Assembly (NCBI GenBank): GCA_035771165.1
Contig: JAWNZC010000470.1
Location: 310,001-374,000 of the forward strand
DNA length: 64,000 bases
Source of the DNA: Paragorgia papillata
Lineage: Eukaryota; Cnidaria; Anthozoa; Scleralcyonacea; Coralliidae
Direction of reading: 5' to 3'
Below are positions 1 to 12,584 of this stretch, piece after piece. Position numbers and translations under genes: made by a program. Position 1 is the stretch's first letter. Every line of letters begins with the position of its first letter. The notes below the pieces were generated by a model that worked only from the letters and a program-made list of their open reading frames with translations, had not been told where the DNA came from and did not search any database.

Positions 1-394
1 AACCATGCTTTAGTTGAATAGCAAACGGCCAATAATATCTAGACAGCGAATATAATATTTGTTCTATAAACATTAGTATTTATTCGGAATGTATTGTTTT
101 GTTATTAATTAATTTCCCTTTGGTATTTTGAGGCAAATCTCGAGCGCTCTATCTTATTATAGTTTATGTCAGCTACAAATATTTTGTCCGCTTAAGTTAA
201 TGTCATTGGCAATGGACTTAGACCTTAACGTATTCAGAGGACGCTTGTCTCTGAATCCTTCCGCCGGCCGAAGCAAAATTTGCGATCGACGCAGCTGTCA
301 TGTGAAAGTAAAATAAAACTTGGTTATGACTATGTTAAAATTTCTTTACTCTGCCTTGTTGCTTTCTCAAACACTATGAATCTTCTTGTTTTAG

Positions 395-443
395 AGTCAG
401 TGAGAAAGAGCCGTTTATCATCAGGAAATAGCAAAGCACCTAG
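395..443 (+). CDS. Candidate 49-bp linker microexon
   Basis: A strong acceptor (T-rich tract ending TTTTAG) precedes 49 bp that end at a strong donor (CTAG|GTAAGT). Read at phase 1 it is open and encodes a Ser/Lys/Arg-rich linker (SVRKSRLSSGNSKAP) and leaves at phase 2. That is the phase the orphan Fz exon at 11931 needs, and the length equals the linker microexon before the first Fz exon of gene B (53271-53319). The 11.5-kb intron this implies is long, and a short stretch with plausible splice sites can occur by chance (a similar but less convincing one lies near 7270-7300), so this is tentative. Confidence 0.28.
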
Positions 444-3400
444 GTAAGTTATCTTGAAGTTCGCCGTGCAAGCTCTTGAAAACAAGCGGACACGGCGCAA
501 TACTTGCTCTGCCTCGGGTAATATACGTTCGAGAAGGTTGCTACACAAGCTTACAAAACAATGGTTTAATTGACATTAATGGAGTCTGACTGTAATCTAA
601 TACCACACAATAGGCAATCAACAATCTAGATTTTAACTACAACCAGCTTGTGATTTCTTGCCGCATTTTCAGTCCTTCATGTGTTGTCTACTTTAGAAAG
701 CTTCGTAACCTTCATCTTGCTATGACGCGTGTTTTCGAACTCTTTTCTAACACATGCCTTCGGGATGTATTAAGTTTTGGTCTTCGATATTGTTGTGGGA
801 AAAATCACTGCGATCCGTCGTCAGATTTGTTCGCGGTATGGTGTCATTCATAATTTGTGTTCTTTTTAACAATTTCTACAATCAAGTTTTTCTTGTCCAA
901 GACAAGTTTCCTGTCGTTTGTAGCACGACCCGTTTGAGTATGTGTGCTTAACAAGCTTGTCAAGGTGGACATAACACAATGTTTACCCAGATACCGACAA
1001 GGTTTTCTATTAATAGCGTACGGTTACCGCAAATTTCTCCTTTGCATGTGGCAGGCATATGGCAGCTTCGCTAAGAATTGCGTTTGCCAAAGGCGCGTGG
1101 TTTTCTTTTGAGATATTTTCTTCATAAACGTACTCTATGGGTATGCCATAAATCAAACAGCAAGCATTTCGAATTAGTTTGAGTTTTTAAATGTCAATAT
1201 CAAAATAATCTACAAAGCTAGCCCTGTACTGTTTCATCTTAGATCAATGATTAGCTGAGAAATGACCTTTCTATTTGCGACGTTCACTGCTTTGCCTCGT
1301 ACACAAACACTGCTCTTTACACGGGAATAATAAATCACACGTTTTAATGACAAAATACCGCCAAGAGCTGCTAAACTAGCCGAAATACATCGTAGTGATC
1401 TTATAAACGACGTTTTTGAATGTTTATGCAACTAAATTTCAATGGAACAGAGCAACTGAGGCTTAGACATGCAGACGCGGTACAATGGCTCTAATAAACT
1501 GTAAATTAAATAACATTGATTGTCTAAAATTCTAAATCCTTTATGGTCACGATATTGCCGTGTTAAAAATACAACTTCCGATATCGATGAAAGTATAGCG
1601 ATGCTAAAATATTGGCTTGATTTACTGATTGAAAAACTGCGGTAATTCCACGGAGGACGAGGTTTCATGTAGAATGAATATAATATCGTGTGACACCTGC
1701 ATGGCTTTAGAGTGATTCATGTCATGTTTATTTCGTGCTGTGAGCAGGACGCTTTTTCTTTTACGACATGATTAACTGACACTGTTAAGTTTTTGTTATT
1801 AAGACATAGCTGTGACACTGAGCCACGATCTCTGTCTTTGTTTGCTTGTTGTAAAAGAACAATTACTTGCCGAGCTCAATTAAAACGAACATCTATTTTA
1901 ATCGTCAATTATCAATCTTTTGTGATTTCTTTTTGGATTACCGCGTGATTTCTAACTTATCCTCCTTGATCACTTGAATTTCGACCATAAAAAACACGAA
2001 CAAAGAAATACGATCGTTCTTACGAATCACGCACGTTTCTATATTGATGTCAGTCACAGTCAATGTACAACAAGCTCTTTCTAAAACACACATGTTGTTG
2101 CCAAGCTCAGAGTTTACCTGCAGGCTGATTTGAATATTTTATAAGCGAGAGATACTTTAATAAGGCCAAACCGGTAAGAAGAAATATAAAGAAAAATCAT
2201 CGGTATGATGAGGGGGTTGTATTGAAGTATATACATTAGTGCCAAGCCATTGTCATTGAAACTAAGAAGGCACCAAATTGTCTGAACACTGACTAAAATT
2301 ATGCTTGAGTTAGGGAACGTGATGTATTAATGGTCATTTCATGCCAACAATTTATTGGTATGCGTATTACAGTATTAGCACTTTGCTTTTGGTTTCCCCA
2401 CAGTCAAGTGCATCAATGGCAAAACATTGTGAAGAATTTCTTACTGTCATGGACCGTCAGTTTTCAAATAAGACGTACATTTTACGAATTCTTAGTGAAC
2501 GAAAGCATTCGTCTTTTAGTTAATTTGCATTTGATTTATAGTGTCTTCTTTGTCTTCTTTCCACTTAGAGAAGACCTATTCCTAGTTAGCCCATTAAACA
2601 TTTAGTTCCGTCTTAAAATGCCTATACTCTAACATGTATATACAGTTATCGCAACGAAATAGCGATGTGGTCAGGCAAAATTGTTCATGTCGATAAGTTT
2701 GGCAGTTGGCTGTGTGTACCTGTCTTTTTGTCGTTATTTCTACTCCATTTTCTCGAAAAGATTAATCACTTGATATACAAACCTACAAACCTTCAGTTTG
2801 ATGTCGAATGGCACTCGTGATTTTTGTTTTCGATACTGATAAACGTAAAGATTGTTGCTACGACAATAGCAATGATAATTTACTAACTAATCTAGTTTGA
2901 ACTTAAGTATATGTATTTAAGCATTTAATTTATCTTAAGATCTTTCCGAACACCGTCATTAAAGCTTTCTCATGCTTTTTTATCATAATTGTTTACTGCA
3001 GTTGTGTTTTTTCCTTGTTCTTTCATATTGGACAGCTATATCCTTCTTGTTCGTCTTTCATAATTGTTTACACTTGGTTTTCCGGTCGATTGTTAACCCA
3101 TTGTAAACACTTTAAAAAGTGAAAATTGAGTTCTAAATAAAGCACTCCTTTACGTTGTAATAATACTTAAACCATGTCGAAAAACCGACAGCGATGTCGA
3201 CAGCACGAAATAACAACGGGTAAAGATAGTTTATAGTTCTATATTTATATGTTGTTTTCAATAATTGGTCACGCAATTGTGGGAGGAAAACAAAGAAACG
3301 GAAACGGTATGGTAAATAAGTTCCAGCGCGGCTTCCTGTCATTATTTGGAAAATAGTCTTATTAAAAGCCTTATTTCCATAATGGTGTAAACTCCGTGAC

Positions 3401-3954
3401 AAATATTAAAAGCATTGTGAAATAAAGGAATTGATGGAATGTACCGACAATACGAAACTCCAAGCCTGTAGTTTGTGGAACGTCATTTGCAATACAAAGT
3501 TTTCTTTCTTTTTCTGCATTCTCTTTCCTGCTATTCCCGTGGCAAAAAATCTTGGCAGAGTCCAAGAACCTCTTCTTTAAACTACGTGTTTGTACCATGC
3601 ATGTATTAACACTATATTATAAAACATGCATGGTGTCCACAACGCTCGTTTTGATGGACCGGCTTCCGTGCATTTATAAAAGTATGAAGATTAGACACAA
3701 ATACACTACTTAATTTGTTAAAAACAAAAAAAATACTCCATAGTTTCACTTCACTTGCTGTAGAAAACAAATAAAACACATACCTCTCTTGTATGCATCC
3801 ATGTGCGCACGAAATTGACGTAATTTGAACACGAAAAAAGTATTATCACACGGACTTCTTACCTCCTGCTTCTTCTACTCAACTTTTCTATTCAAATCTA
3901 GGTCAATCGTGTTTTTATAAAATTATACTATAACATACTTGTATATTTTATTTG

Positions 3955-4160
3955 TTAACCCTTTACTGGCCACAGTTGCCTTTGGCAATTTATTAATTTT
4001 ACTCTGGCTCACGCCAGACAATTTTACTCGTCAATTAGGGGAGAGCGCCCTCCTTTAACCCTTTACTGGCCACAGTTGCCTTTTGGCAACATATTAATTT
4101 TACTCTAACGTCAGACGATTTTACTCGTCAAGGGCCCGTGGAAACCTGGCCAATAAAGGT
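3955..4160. repeat. Interspersed repeat, two adjacent copies
   Basis: Two copies about 100 bp apart begin TTAACCCTTTACTGGCCACA and contain TTTTACTC and GTCAGACGATTTTACTCGTC. Related fragments with ATTTTACTC / CATCTGGTATTAGACAGAG recur near 6000-6100, 47720-47830, 48195-48265 and 49055-49610. It is a dispersed family with no coding capacity; the class is not determined. Confidence 0.6.
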
Positions 4161-5045
4161 TAACCAGAAATCAACTTATTAAAACAATTAATTTCCTGGA
4201 ATCCTTATTTAATTTTTAGATTTATTAGTCTGAAATTAAAGTAATTTTAAGTATTATCTCAAAATAGATCGATTCTGCGATCGATCCGACATCGTGTTGA
4301 GTTCACACCCTGCTACGCGTTCACGCTACAGGGTGAAAAATATAGATCAATTTGAATACGTGTTCGCACTGACACCGGTTTAAGCAAGATCTTTGATATA
4401 CTGATAAGAAACTGAAAAACTAATGTTGTTGCCGCTGCTATATGTTACGAAAAATATGAGACAATTTTAGATTGAATCAATTCGGAAAAATACTATTTTG
4501 CGTGTGGAATTAAGGCGCCGCGAAGACTCCCTGTTCAAAATTTTATATTATCAAGTTGGAGTTGTTTGCGATTGTTCGTTATGTGCACGAATGACAAAAC
4601 AAAATATGATTTTTAGGAAATGCATTACGAAAGTGTTAAATTCCTGGCTTGCCAGGAAATGTCATTGAAAAACTCAGTGGAATTTTCTAGTATAAAATCA
4701 AAGACGTTTTTGTTGACCTTTTTTGTAATTTTGTTTTGCCCAGTACACTAAGTAGTAGTGCAGGGTTATTTCTTTCGTCCGTTCAAGTTTCTAATTTACA
4801 GTTGAAACAGTCTGATAATTTAAAGACATGCAGAATGAGATGGATAAAAACGAAACAGCAAGTTTACAAGGCTCATAGTATATAGATATAGTGTTTATAG
4901 TCCGATTAGCTTAGATCTACGAGCGATCCGAGACCACGCACTTCTTGTCCCTTGGTGGACCACTCCAAACTAAATCGTGGATAATCCAACCAGTGAAATA
5001 AAAGTAGCGTGCTGCGTAAGGCAGTGTTGAAACAACAATCGAAAT

Positions 5046-5144
5046 ATAGTATAAAGGTTGATTTCTCTCTGACCAAGGCCCTTCGCTCGAAACGTTAGAC
5101 TCCTACGTCCTCTGTTTCGGCAGTATATCAAACCTTTATACTAT
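5046..5144. repeat. Inverted-repeat cassette with hammerhead-like core (copy 1)
   Basis: The arms 5046-5062 and 5127-5144 are near-perfect inverted repeats (ATAGTATAAAGGTTGAT against its complement with one extra base). Between them lies CTGACCA, a short GC stem, then GAAAC. Related copies are at 18333-18440 and 25844-25945, and all three share the left flank CAACAATCGAAATATAGTA. In the 25844 copy the core reads CTGACGA on the minus strand, which fits the hammerhead CUGANGA consensus; in this copy one core base differs. Confidence 0.5.
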
Positions 5145-5511
5145 AAATCGTGGATAGATTGCGTCTGGGCCAGTTGCTCAAAACGTGGATATAGCTCAGT
5201 TACGCCGCAGTGGGTATAAGTACTTTTCAGGTTGATTCATTTTCACTGACCCACCAAATGACCATTGTAAAAAAAATAATGAGTGAATACCATGCACTAT
5301 CCATGTTTTGAACAACATATTCACCTGACAGAGAGCTATTGAATGAATAGAAAATGAATTAACTGAATATATATATATAGGACTTGATATCCACTGAGTA
5401 CTCGATATTAAAGCTACCCGTGGTTTGAAAGACTTTTCTCTGTTCCAAAAAAATGGTCAAAACTCAGTACTTTAAATTATTAATTCTTTGAACGTTTTCA
5501 TGGTGATAATG

Positions 5512-5688
5512 TAATATAAATAGGTTTTGTGGAAACAACACGTAAAATATTTATTGCTAAGCTTTCGTCCTGTTGACTCAGGCGGTCAACAGGTTATTGT
5601 TATTGCTCTTATGAAGGGCTGAGTCAACAGGCCGAAAGCTTAGCAATAAATATTTTACGTGGTGTTTCCACAAAACCTATTTATATTA
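5512..5688. mobile_element. Foldback MITE, about 69-bp arms
   Basis: The left arm 5512-5580 and right arm 5620-5688 are almost perfect inverted repeats (TAATATAAATAGGTTTTGTG at one end and its complement at the other) around a loop of about 39 bp. No ORF of note. This structure fits a non-autonomous foldback element; the superfamily is not determined. Confidence 0.65.
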
Positions 5689-6485
5689 CCTAAAATTATC
5701 TTCATAAATTTTGATCACATGAACCAATTACTAAATAAACATTCAGGCTAGTCTGCTTGCGGAGGCCTACTACAAATCTCGTCGATTCAACAAAAAATAT
5801 TACATGCGCATGCGTACGTACGTATATATATAACATTACCTTCGCGTAAACGAGAATTTAGAGCTGGTCGCCGTGGTCGCGTATATACGAAAGCAAAAAA
5901 ACAATAAAAAACAAAGAAAAGGTCCGCTTTGTTTTTGACTGCATTGCTAGACGATTTCAGGACCTGCTTTAGACGCAGTGGTATATATTAACCTATTGCA
6001 TGCTGGCTGGAGTATATGAGGGTTCTCATTTTGGCGAGTAAAATTATCTGGCATTATACAGAGTAAAACAATAAATGGGCCGTTTTTTAGCCGGAATGCA
6101 TGGGGTTAAATAATCAATCTTAACAAACAACAATGTCCACCTTCCTTTTTCAATCTTATTAAATGCTTTACTTTTTGGAAATGTAAAAATGTTGCATTGT
6201 TGCCAAACTTCTTTTTTCAACAATAGAATGTTTTTCATTTTTTTGAAGAATACTTTTTTCACTCGGGTCTCTATTGCGTTTCTGCCGCGTGTGGTTATCA
6301 TTACTCCTTGAGATGGGAAGGGATGACACAGCTTTTGTATCTAAAATCGAATGGTTATAACTATATTGAAAGGGCGAGTCATTATATAGGTTACTTTTGT
6401 CAACGTCATTGAGGACCTTAAGCAAGTTAGGACGACGACGGCAATTAAGTTACTGCATTTAAAAGAAACCATGGATCAGGACATC

Positions 6486-6486
<1 letters not shown>

Positions 6487-6518
<32 letters not shown>
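6487..6518. repeat. TA microsatellite
   Basis: An uninterrupted TA tract of about 32 bp. Confidence 0.9.
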
Positions 6519-6519
<1 letters not shown>

Positions 6520-6967
6520 CATGTATGTTTTACTTATGTAATATATCATACACGAGAAGCCGTTTATAGTGTAAAATTAGTATACATGTTACATTTAGTA
6601 TAGCCTAAAATTCATCATTATGGTTGGGTTTGATTTCCGGTCCGTACGCAAAACGACGCACGCTGATTGGTTCCTGAGAGGTCGGGATTTTACGATATTG
6701 ACCTCCGGTCTGTGTCCGGGTCAATACGCTTTTTTCTCGGCCCTGCAAGTTTTGGCGAGAACATTTCTGAGTTGATTTGAATACAAATAAAAGAGAACTG
6801 TTTATCTTTATTCAAATATTCTGAACAATAAAATGTGCTAGAACATTGCTGCTGGTTTTCTTTATCTAAAAACACGACAAATAAAGGCCGAACTGGTGTA
6901 AACGAGAAGACAAAAACAACGCTCGAAACTTAAAAATGGAATGAACCAATAGCCATATAACAAATTC

Positions 6968-7111
6968 CTTATTAACCTCGTTTGCTCGGTCTGTACGGGA
7001 AAGTATTCGACCTCGGTTTTATCGCACAAACCTCGCTCCTTCGTCGCTCGGTCTGAACGAAAACCTCGGGCAAATACTTTCCCGTACAGACCTCGCACTC
7101 GGTTAATAAGT
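6968..7111. repeat. Palindromic repeat with TTATTAACC...GGTTAATAA ends
   Basis: The arms at about 6968-7008 and 7073-7111 (GGTCTGTACGGGAAAGTATT against AAATACTTTCCCGTACAGAC) form an inverted repeat. A related palindrome occurs at about 22340-22495, with GGTCTGAACTGGAAAA and TTTTCCTGTACAGACC in its arms. It is a dispersed palindromic family with no coding content. Confidence 0.55.
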
Positions 7112-8939
7112 CCTTATTATAGTTTTTTTTTCAATCCAAAAATGCAGTCTTCAATGCTATTTTTTTCAATCTAAACTTTGGGCGGGTTATCAAAAGTGGA
7201 ATTTTATCATATTTTTTTTAATTTCTCATATTCAGTGAATGTCTCTACAAATTGACTCCAGGTTTTATAGCTTTTGCACTTCATGATAGCAAAATATTAG
7301 GGTAAGAAATTTGCTATAAATATCTTGTATTTAAAGAAGCTTTTAAGAAAGTTAACCGGATTCCACCATCTTACAATACTTCAGGTATATGTTACTCGTC
7401 TCGTGATACAAAACATCTTCATGCCTGGTTTACTGACGACAATTTTATCTTTAATAGCCCGCCATTTGTCGTTTGGCATATAGCCATATACCAGTCAATT
7501 TGTCTTTGATGATTTGCAAATAAGGCAGTAACGCTCCAAGTTGATATGCCTTGGCTCGTTTACATTAGAAAAAAAAAACGCTCCATGTTGTGTGATATAC
7601 ACTGACATTGGTGATTTACATTGCCGCCAATATCACAACAATTGTTTCCACGAGTACGACTATTGAACCACGCCGATTTGTGAGTTTAAAACAACTAAAC
7701 GTTGGCTGGCTATACTGTGTGATAAGCTAGGCTTACAATTTCTATACGCTTGCGCAGTTTCCGTATTCTACGCTGCTTACAGTATATTCTATGCTTATGA
7801 TTTCCGCCTGCATGGTGCATCTGTTGTTCACAAATTAGATATCTGGTTTTTTTTTAAACATGCGTCCCGTCTCTGTCAATTTAATCGGTATTGTATCGCT
7901 ATAGATCTTCGTCTCGTATCTACTAAGAATGAAAACTATTAATCTTATCTGTCATTTTTCAAAAGAGTGAGTGTAATCTGTATTTGCGCGTGTCCACTAC
8001 TTTGATTAAACTTCAATACAATCAAACTTGAAAGCTTCTATGTTTTACATTTTGTTGTCTGTCTTGTCGTTTTATCTTCTTTCTTATGGTTTTCATGAGT
8101 TTATTTACCAAGAGCGCTTAGATAGTGTGAAAACTTCACGTAGCAAAGGTCGCGTTGTTTGTCTGCCAATATAATAGCATATTTCAACATTTTTTCATTT
8201 ACTTATATCTTTGTCATATTCTCGTGTTCCATAACGTCAGACAAGACCTCACACCTTGATTTTTCGCGGCATGTTTTTTGTTCTTTGAAGTAGTATTTAT
8301 GTTTATTTATACTCAATATAAAGTTAAACATACAAAAGGTACACACTATAATCGGGAAAGAATGAACGATTCTCGTAATCATCTGAGAAGAATCAACTTC
8401 GTCCTTTTCCGCCATGACCTAGGCTTGCATGATGGCGAGCGACTGCAAATAGGCAACGTCGCAACGACAGATCTTATCCCGGATTAATTTTAACAATGAC
8501 AATAAACATTTTTCTTTGATAAAACATAAAAATCTAGTAGCAAAGCCGCTCCTTGTTTGCATTTTGCATCAAATATCGAAAACATCCTAGTCCTAGGATA
8601 ACATTCTATTTCTCATTTTCTCCTTGGTATATTTAGTATCTGTTCAGATAGCGCTCAAGCACGTGCGCGGCGCGGGGATAGTATGAAATATGCTGTCGAA
8701 GAAAACAATATATACACCCTTGAAACTTAGTTTTAAGAGGATTTATGTTTTTACGACTATATTGCGTGACTTGATGTACATGTCGTTAACCAACTTGCAG
8801 CAAATTCTTGTTGATTATCAATCTGATTGGGAAAGCGTCATCTAATTACATTGAAGGCACTAGAAAGAATTTCTGAAAACTATTACTACAGCAACGACTA
8901 AAACATTCCAATAAGCCATTTTCACGATGACGTGAGATG

Positions 8940-9188
8940 GCGTTGGGTGACTATAACTACCAGAATGCTTTGCCAGTATTCTAGGCAATCTTTTCGATAC
9001 CCTAACCACAACATAAACCCTAACCCTAATCAGAAATCTGACTTAAATCAGGCTTTTTGGAAAAACATATTTGTCGACATATTTTGGAAAAGCCGCGAAA
9101 GGACTGGACCGGTCCTTTTGAGTCATCCCTTTTAGCCGAAACACTAGAATACTGGCAAAGCATTCTGGTAGTTGTAGTCACCCAACGC
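8940..9188. mobile_element. MITE with about 45-bp terminal inverted repeats
   Basis: The left end at about 8940-8984 (GCGTTGGGTGACTATAACTA...) is the complement of the right end at about 9143-9188. The central sequence is AT-rich and non-coding. Confidence 0.65.
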
Positions 9189-9792
9189 GTCAACGTGCAA
9201 ATGGTCTATTATATAAATTATAATATTGAATACACGAGTGCATATTTTCATATATTATTTTTGTATACTTTCTGAAGTCACAATGCGCGTATTTTGTTTT
9301 TCTAACCCTCTTCACCCTGTGACAGTAAATCGTCTGGTACTTATGGTACTTAGCTTGTCTGGTACGTCCTGTACTTGGCGATAATTACTTGGGTTAACTG
9401 TGGTAGGTTGAGTCTAGGTTTCGGCTCGGTTTTTGTTGGAGGTTTTTGGGGTGTCACGATTTTGAATTTTTGCACTTTTTACTATTCATACTTCCGGTGA
9501 GTTGTTAGCCGTGTGATAGAGTGAGGCTGTGAGGCATGTTGTAAGCTCTTTGCTCCTTTCGCTTTTGGAGTTAGACAAAAAGTTGAACAGCTTTGCCTTT
9601 TGATCAAGGTGTTCTTGCACATTGTTGGTAGATTTCGAAATAGACTGTGACTGACTTTGTAGTTTAACCAATGAGTATAACAGTGATCAGATGTGGCTGA
9701 CAACTGTTTTAAATCTTAATCGTAAATATGTTCACCAATGTGAAGTTTGTTCGCGCAGTATAGAGCCTCTGCGGAGGCAATCTGGGAGACCT

Positions 9793-10345
9793 CCGCACTT
9801 TGCCAGTAGCCTGCGTGAACGCCTGACCTTTGCCAGTAGCCCGCGTGAACGCCTGACCTTTGCCAGTAGCCCGCGTGAACGCCTGTCCTTTGCCAGTAGC
9901 CCGCGTGAACGCCTGTCCTTTGCCAGTAGCCCGCGTGAACGCCTGTCCTTTGCCAGTCACCCGCGTGAACGCCTGTCCTTTGCCAGTCACCCGCGTGAAC
10001 GCCTGTCCTTTGCCAGTAGCCCGCGTGAACGCCTGTCCTTTGCCAGTCACCCGCGTGAACGCCTGTCCTTTGCCAGTCACCCGCGTGAACGCCTGTCCTT
10101 TGCCAGTAGCCCGCGTGAACGCCTGACCAATGCCAGTAGCCCGCGTGAACGCCTGACCTTTGCCAGTAGCCTGCGTGAACGCCTGACCTTTGCCAGTAGC
10201 CTGCGTGAACGCCTGTCCTTTGCCAGTAGCCCGCGTGAACGCCTGACCAATGCCAGTAGCCCGCGTGAACGCCTGACCTTTGCCAGTAGCCTGCGTGAAC
10301 GCCTGTCCTTTGCCAGTAGCCCGCGTGAACGCCTGACCAATGCGT
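9793..10345. repeat. 30-bp minisatellite, about 18 units
   Basis: The tandem unit of 30 bp (CCTTTGCCAGTAGCCCGCGT + GAACGCCTGT) has a few recurring variants (AGC/CAC, ACC/TCC, TTT/CAA). Because 30 is a multiple of 3, several frames on both strands stay open across the array, giving long spurious ORFs of up to about 255 codons. It is clearly GC-richer than its surroundings. I read it as a non-coding minisatellite. Confidence 0.9.
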
Positions 10346-10873
10346 CTTGTTTCCCTAAAATTGTTGCAATCCATGAGGTCTTCTTAAATTCCAGGAAGTC
10401 TACGTCTTCACGCTACCTCCCTAATGATCAAAACTGGACAAATAGGGCAAACAATTGATGATAATACGTCCTGGGCTTGTTGGGACTCTTTTTCGGGGTT
10501 TATATTTTATATATAGGACATATCTTCGGGGGGGGTGGTTACCCTTGTCCCTGAAAGCAGCGAGAGAAGCTCTGGTCGAAGACGCAACCGACTCACTTTC
10601 ATGTTTCAGTAATCTAATTAAAGCCTAAACCAATAAAACACTTGCCTAACAGATTTACACCCGGGTCAATATCTGACTCTAGTGACGTCATTGACTCGGA
10701 GCGATCAAAGCAACGCCGTCTTCGACTAGAGAATTATCTCGCCACTCTGAACATTTCAGGTGTAACGGGCGGCGTAGAACCTCTGGGACCAGGCTACGGG
10801 GGTTTTGATTGGAGGGAAATTATGTGCACATTATATACATATATACATTATATATATACAATATGTACAATAA

Positions 10874-11172
10874 GGCCCGTTCAAACGTCGCTCTTCTCCG
10901 ATGCGCCGAACCTAATACGTTTGAGCGGCAGATTGTATTTGGAGCGGCAAGGCGTGTCGCATTTATATGCGACGTTGGAGCGACTCTGATTCAAACGTCG
11001 AACTTCTCATGTGCCGAACCTAATGCATTATTTTAATGCACTATTTTAATGTATTCTATATCGCTGCCACTGATCATGCGGAAAGTTTTTGCCGCTTTTT
11101 AATAGTTTGAGGAATTAGGTTCGACGCCGCTCCAGGTTCGGCGCATGAGAAGAGCGACGTTTGAAACGGACC
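10874..11172. mobile_element. Harbinger-like MITE with TAA target duplication
   Basis: The terminal inverted repeats GGCCCGTTCAAACGTCGCTC and its near-complement at the right end are flanked by TAA at 10871-10873 and 11173-11175. A 3-bp TWA target-site duplication with G-rich ends is typical of PIF/Harbinger. The element is about 299 bp, has no transposase, and holds inner inverted GTTCGGCGCAT-type repeats. Confidence 0.6.
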
Positions 11173-11192
11173 TAACTATCTAGACTTTCAAA

Positions 11193-11605
11193 CAGGGGCG
11201 TCGGAACGACAGTAAAACTGGGGGGGGGCAAACGTTTTAGGGGGTCCGGGGCCTGCTCCGCCGGGAAATTTTGAAATCTACAGTCTCTGGAATGCCATTT
11301 CCTGCATTTTAGGACAAGGATTTACAGAATTCTAAAGGTCCAAAAACGTCATAAAATACTCAAAAGACAACACTTTTCCGGCCATTGAATATCTGCATTC
11401 AAATTTCTTTATTATATCTTTATTCAAAGTCGTGGGTTAGCTAGGGTTAGTGATTTTGTTAATCATAACTTTATTACTGGCCTTGTTTATTACTGGCTTT
11501 GTTAAAAAGTGTGGGGGGGGGGGCAAACATATTCTGGCCCCCCAACCAAAAAAAAGTGGGGCCCCGGCCCCCCCCCCCCCCCCCACCCCGCTTCCGACGC
11601 CCCTG
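11193..11605. mobile_element. hAT-like MITE with perfect 14-bp TIRs
   Basis: The ends CAGGGGCGTCGGAA and TTCCGACGCCCCTG are perfect inverted repeats. The 8 bp outside (CTTTCAAA left, TGTTCAAA right) match at 6 of 8 positions, as expected for an aged hAT target duplication. Inside are long G and C runs. The segment around 11230-11340 matches the reverse complement of the element at 15607-16212. Confidence 0.6.
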
Positions 11606-11668
11606 TGTTCAAATGACGTCAAACTTGTCTTAATCCATTACAGATAGTGTATACTGAGTTAACGTATT

Positions 11669-11873
11669 GTTACAGTCATTTGCAACTCACTTTGACCCAA
11701 ATCTTCGGAAGTTCGTTCGGAAGTCCGTAGCTCGTTTTGAACTCTGCATTTGATTGGTTGCTTGGTTCCTAGCAACCAATCAAATGCGTAATTCAAAACG
11801 AACTTTGAACTTCCCAACGAACTTGCGAACCTCCGAAGATTTGGGTGAAAAGTGAGTTGCAAATGACTGTAAC
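11669..11873. mobile_element. Foldback MITE just upstream of the orphan Fz exon
   Basis: GTTACAGTCATTTGCAACTCAC at the left is the complement of the right end, and the arms extend inward (CCAAATCTTCGGA, AACCAATCAAATGC) to a short central loop. It ends 57 bp before the Fz exon at 11931. Confidence 0.65.
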
Positions 11874-11930
11874 AAGCGGTGTAGAATGTGATTTGACTGA
11901 AATGTTGATGAATTCATTTTGTTTCTTTAG

Positions 11931-12313
11931 CAAATGTGAACGTTACACTGGAAAAGTATGTGCGAAGTACGTTCAAAACATGTCTATTTATGTCCAATCA
12001 CAGCCGCAGAACCAAAAAGAAGTGACGTTGAAGTTATTGTTTAAAATTATCCCACCTTATTTGTCCAAGTTATGCAGCCAATACGCCTTTAAAGCGATAT
12101 GTTTGATTGCCTTTCCTCCCTGTGACCCAACAGTGAATTATCCAAAGCCAAGAACATTCTGTCGCGATGAATGCAAAGCTTTTGAACGGCACATTTGTGC
12201 CGACGAGTTAGAGTCTCGTGGTAACACCATGGCTTCTTTAATACCACGTTGTTCCAGTCTTCCAGCCGTTAATTCTACTGCATACAAAAAATGCCTTCGG
12301 TTAGATGTGAAAA
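11931..12313 (+). CDS. Orphan Frizzled cysteine-rich-domain exon (ROR type)
   Basis: A complete Fz CRD in one exon. It begins after TTTCTTTAG at phase 2 (KCERYTGKVC...) and ends at AAAA|GTAAGTG at phase 1. All ten CRD cysteines are present in ROR order, including the ROR-like FCRDEC segment and a final RCSSLP...KC. Fz CRDs bind Wnt ligands. This exon lies 5 kb upstream of gene A's Ig exon. Three readings remain: (i) an extra N-terminal domain of gene A, since its phase-1 end can join the phase-1 acceptor at 17305; (ii) an exon of a paralogue starting left of the window, with 395-443 as its linker; (iii) a relic or donor copy. The open frame and complete cysteine set argue against old decay. 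If the donor is not used, the frame stops at 12319-12321. Confidence 0.85.
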
Positions 12314-12584
12314 GTAAGTGAAATATTCTTCGCCATTTTCTAAACTGAAAAGTCTCAATTGCGGTGCCCAGACGAGTTAGCTATGCAGCGCTGTAGACCC
12401 TCACTCAACTTTATATTCTGTAGTGTGAATTAGTTTGTTCGTGCAGAATGAATAGCCTATGAGTTGCAGGCGGGAGAAATGAGCGCAGGCTAATCTATGG
12501 GGGCTCTATATTATTTTAACATTAAAACGAGGTTTGGTGGTAAGATCAAAACTGACGTGAAGTAATACGAGCAACAAATTGCTG

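Larger units (their letters stand above)
1..11930. other. Repeat-rich region without a secure gene
   Basis: I see no exon with a recognisable protein domain here on either strand. The stretch holds two tandem copies of a short interspersed repeat (about 3955-4160), an inverted-repeat cassette (5046-5144), foldback elements (5512-5688, 6968-7111, 8940-9188, 11669-11873), a TA microsatellite (6487-6518), a 30-bp minisatellite (9793-10345) and Harbinger-like and hAT-like elements (10874-11172, 11193-11605). One candidate microexon at 395-443 is listed separately. The region could be intergenic or a long intron of a ROR-like gene that begins to the left of the window. Confidence 0.6.

Noticed and set aside
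7270..7304. 31-bp stretch with splice-like ends and 3n+1 length
   Set aside because: The acceptor tract is weak and the encoded peptide is not linker-like; it mainly shows that such microexon look-alikes occur by chance.
9691..10458. Long ORFs on both strands (255 and 221 codons) with 10-residue repeats
   Set aside because: They are produced by the 30-bp minisatellite, whose period keeps several frames open at once; no start context, domain or splice support.
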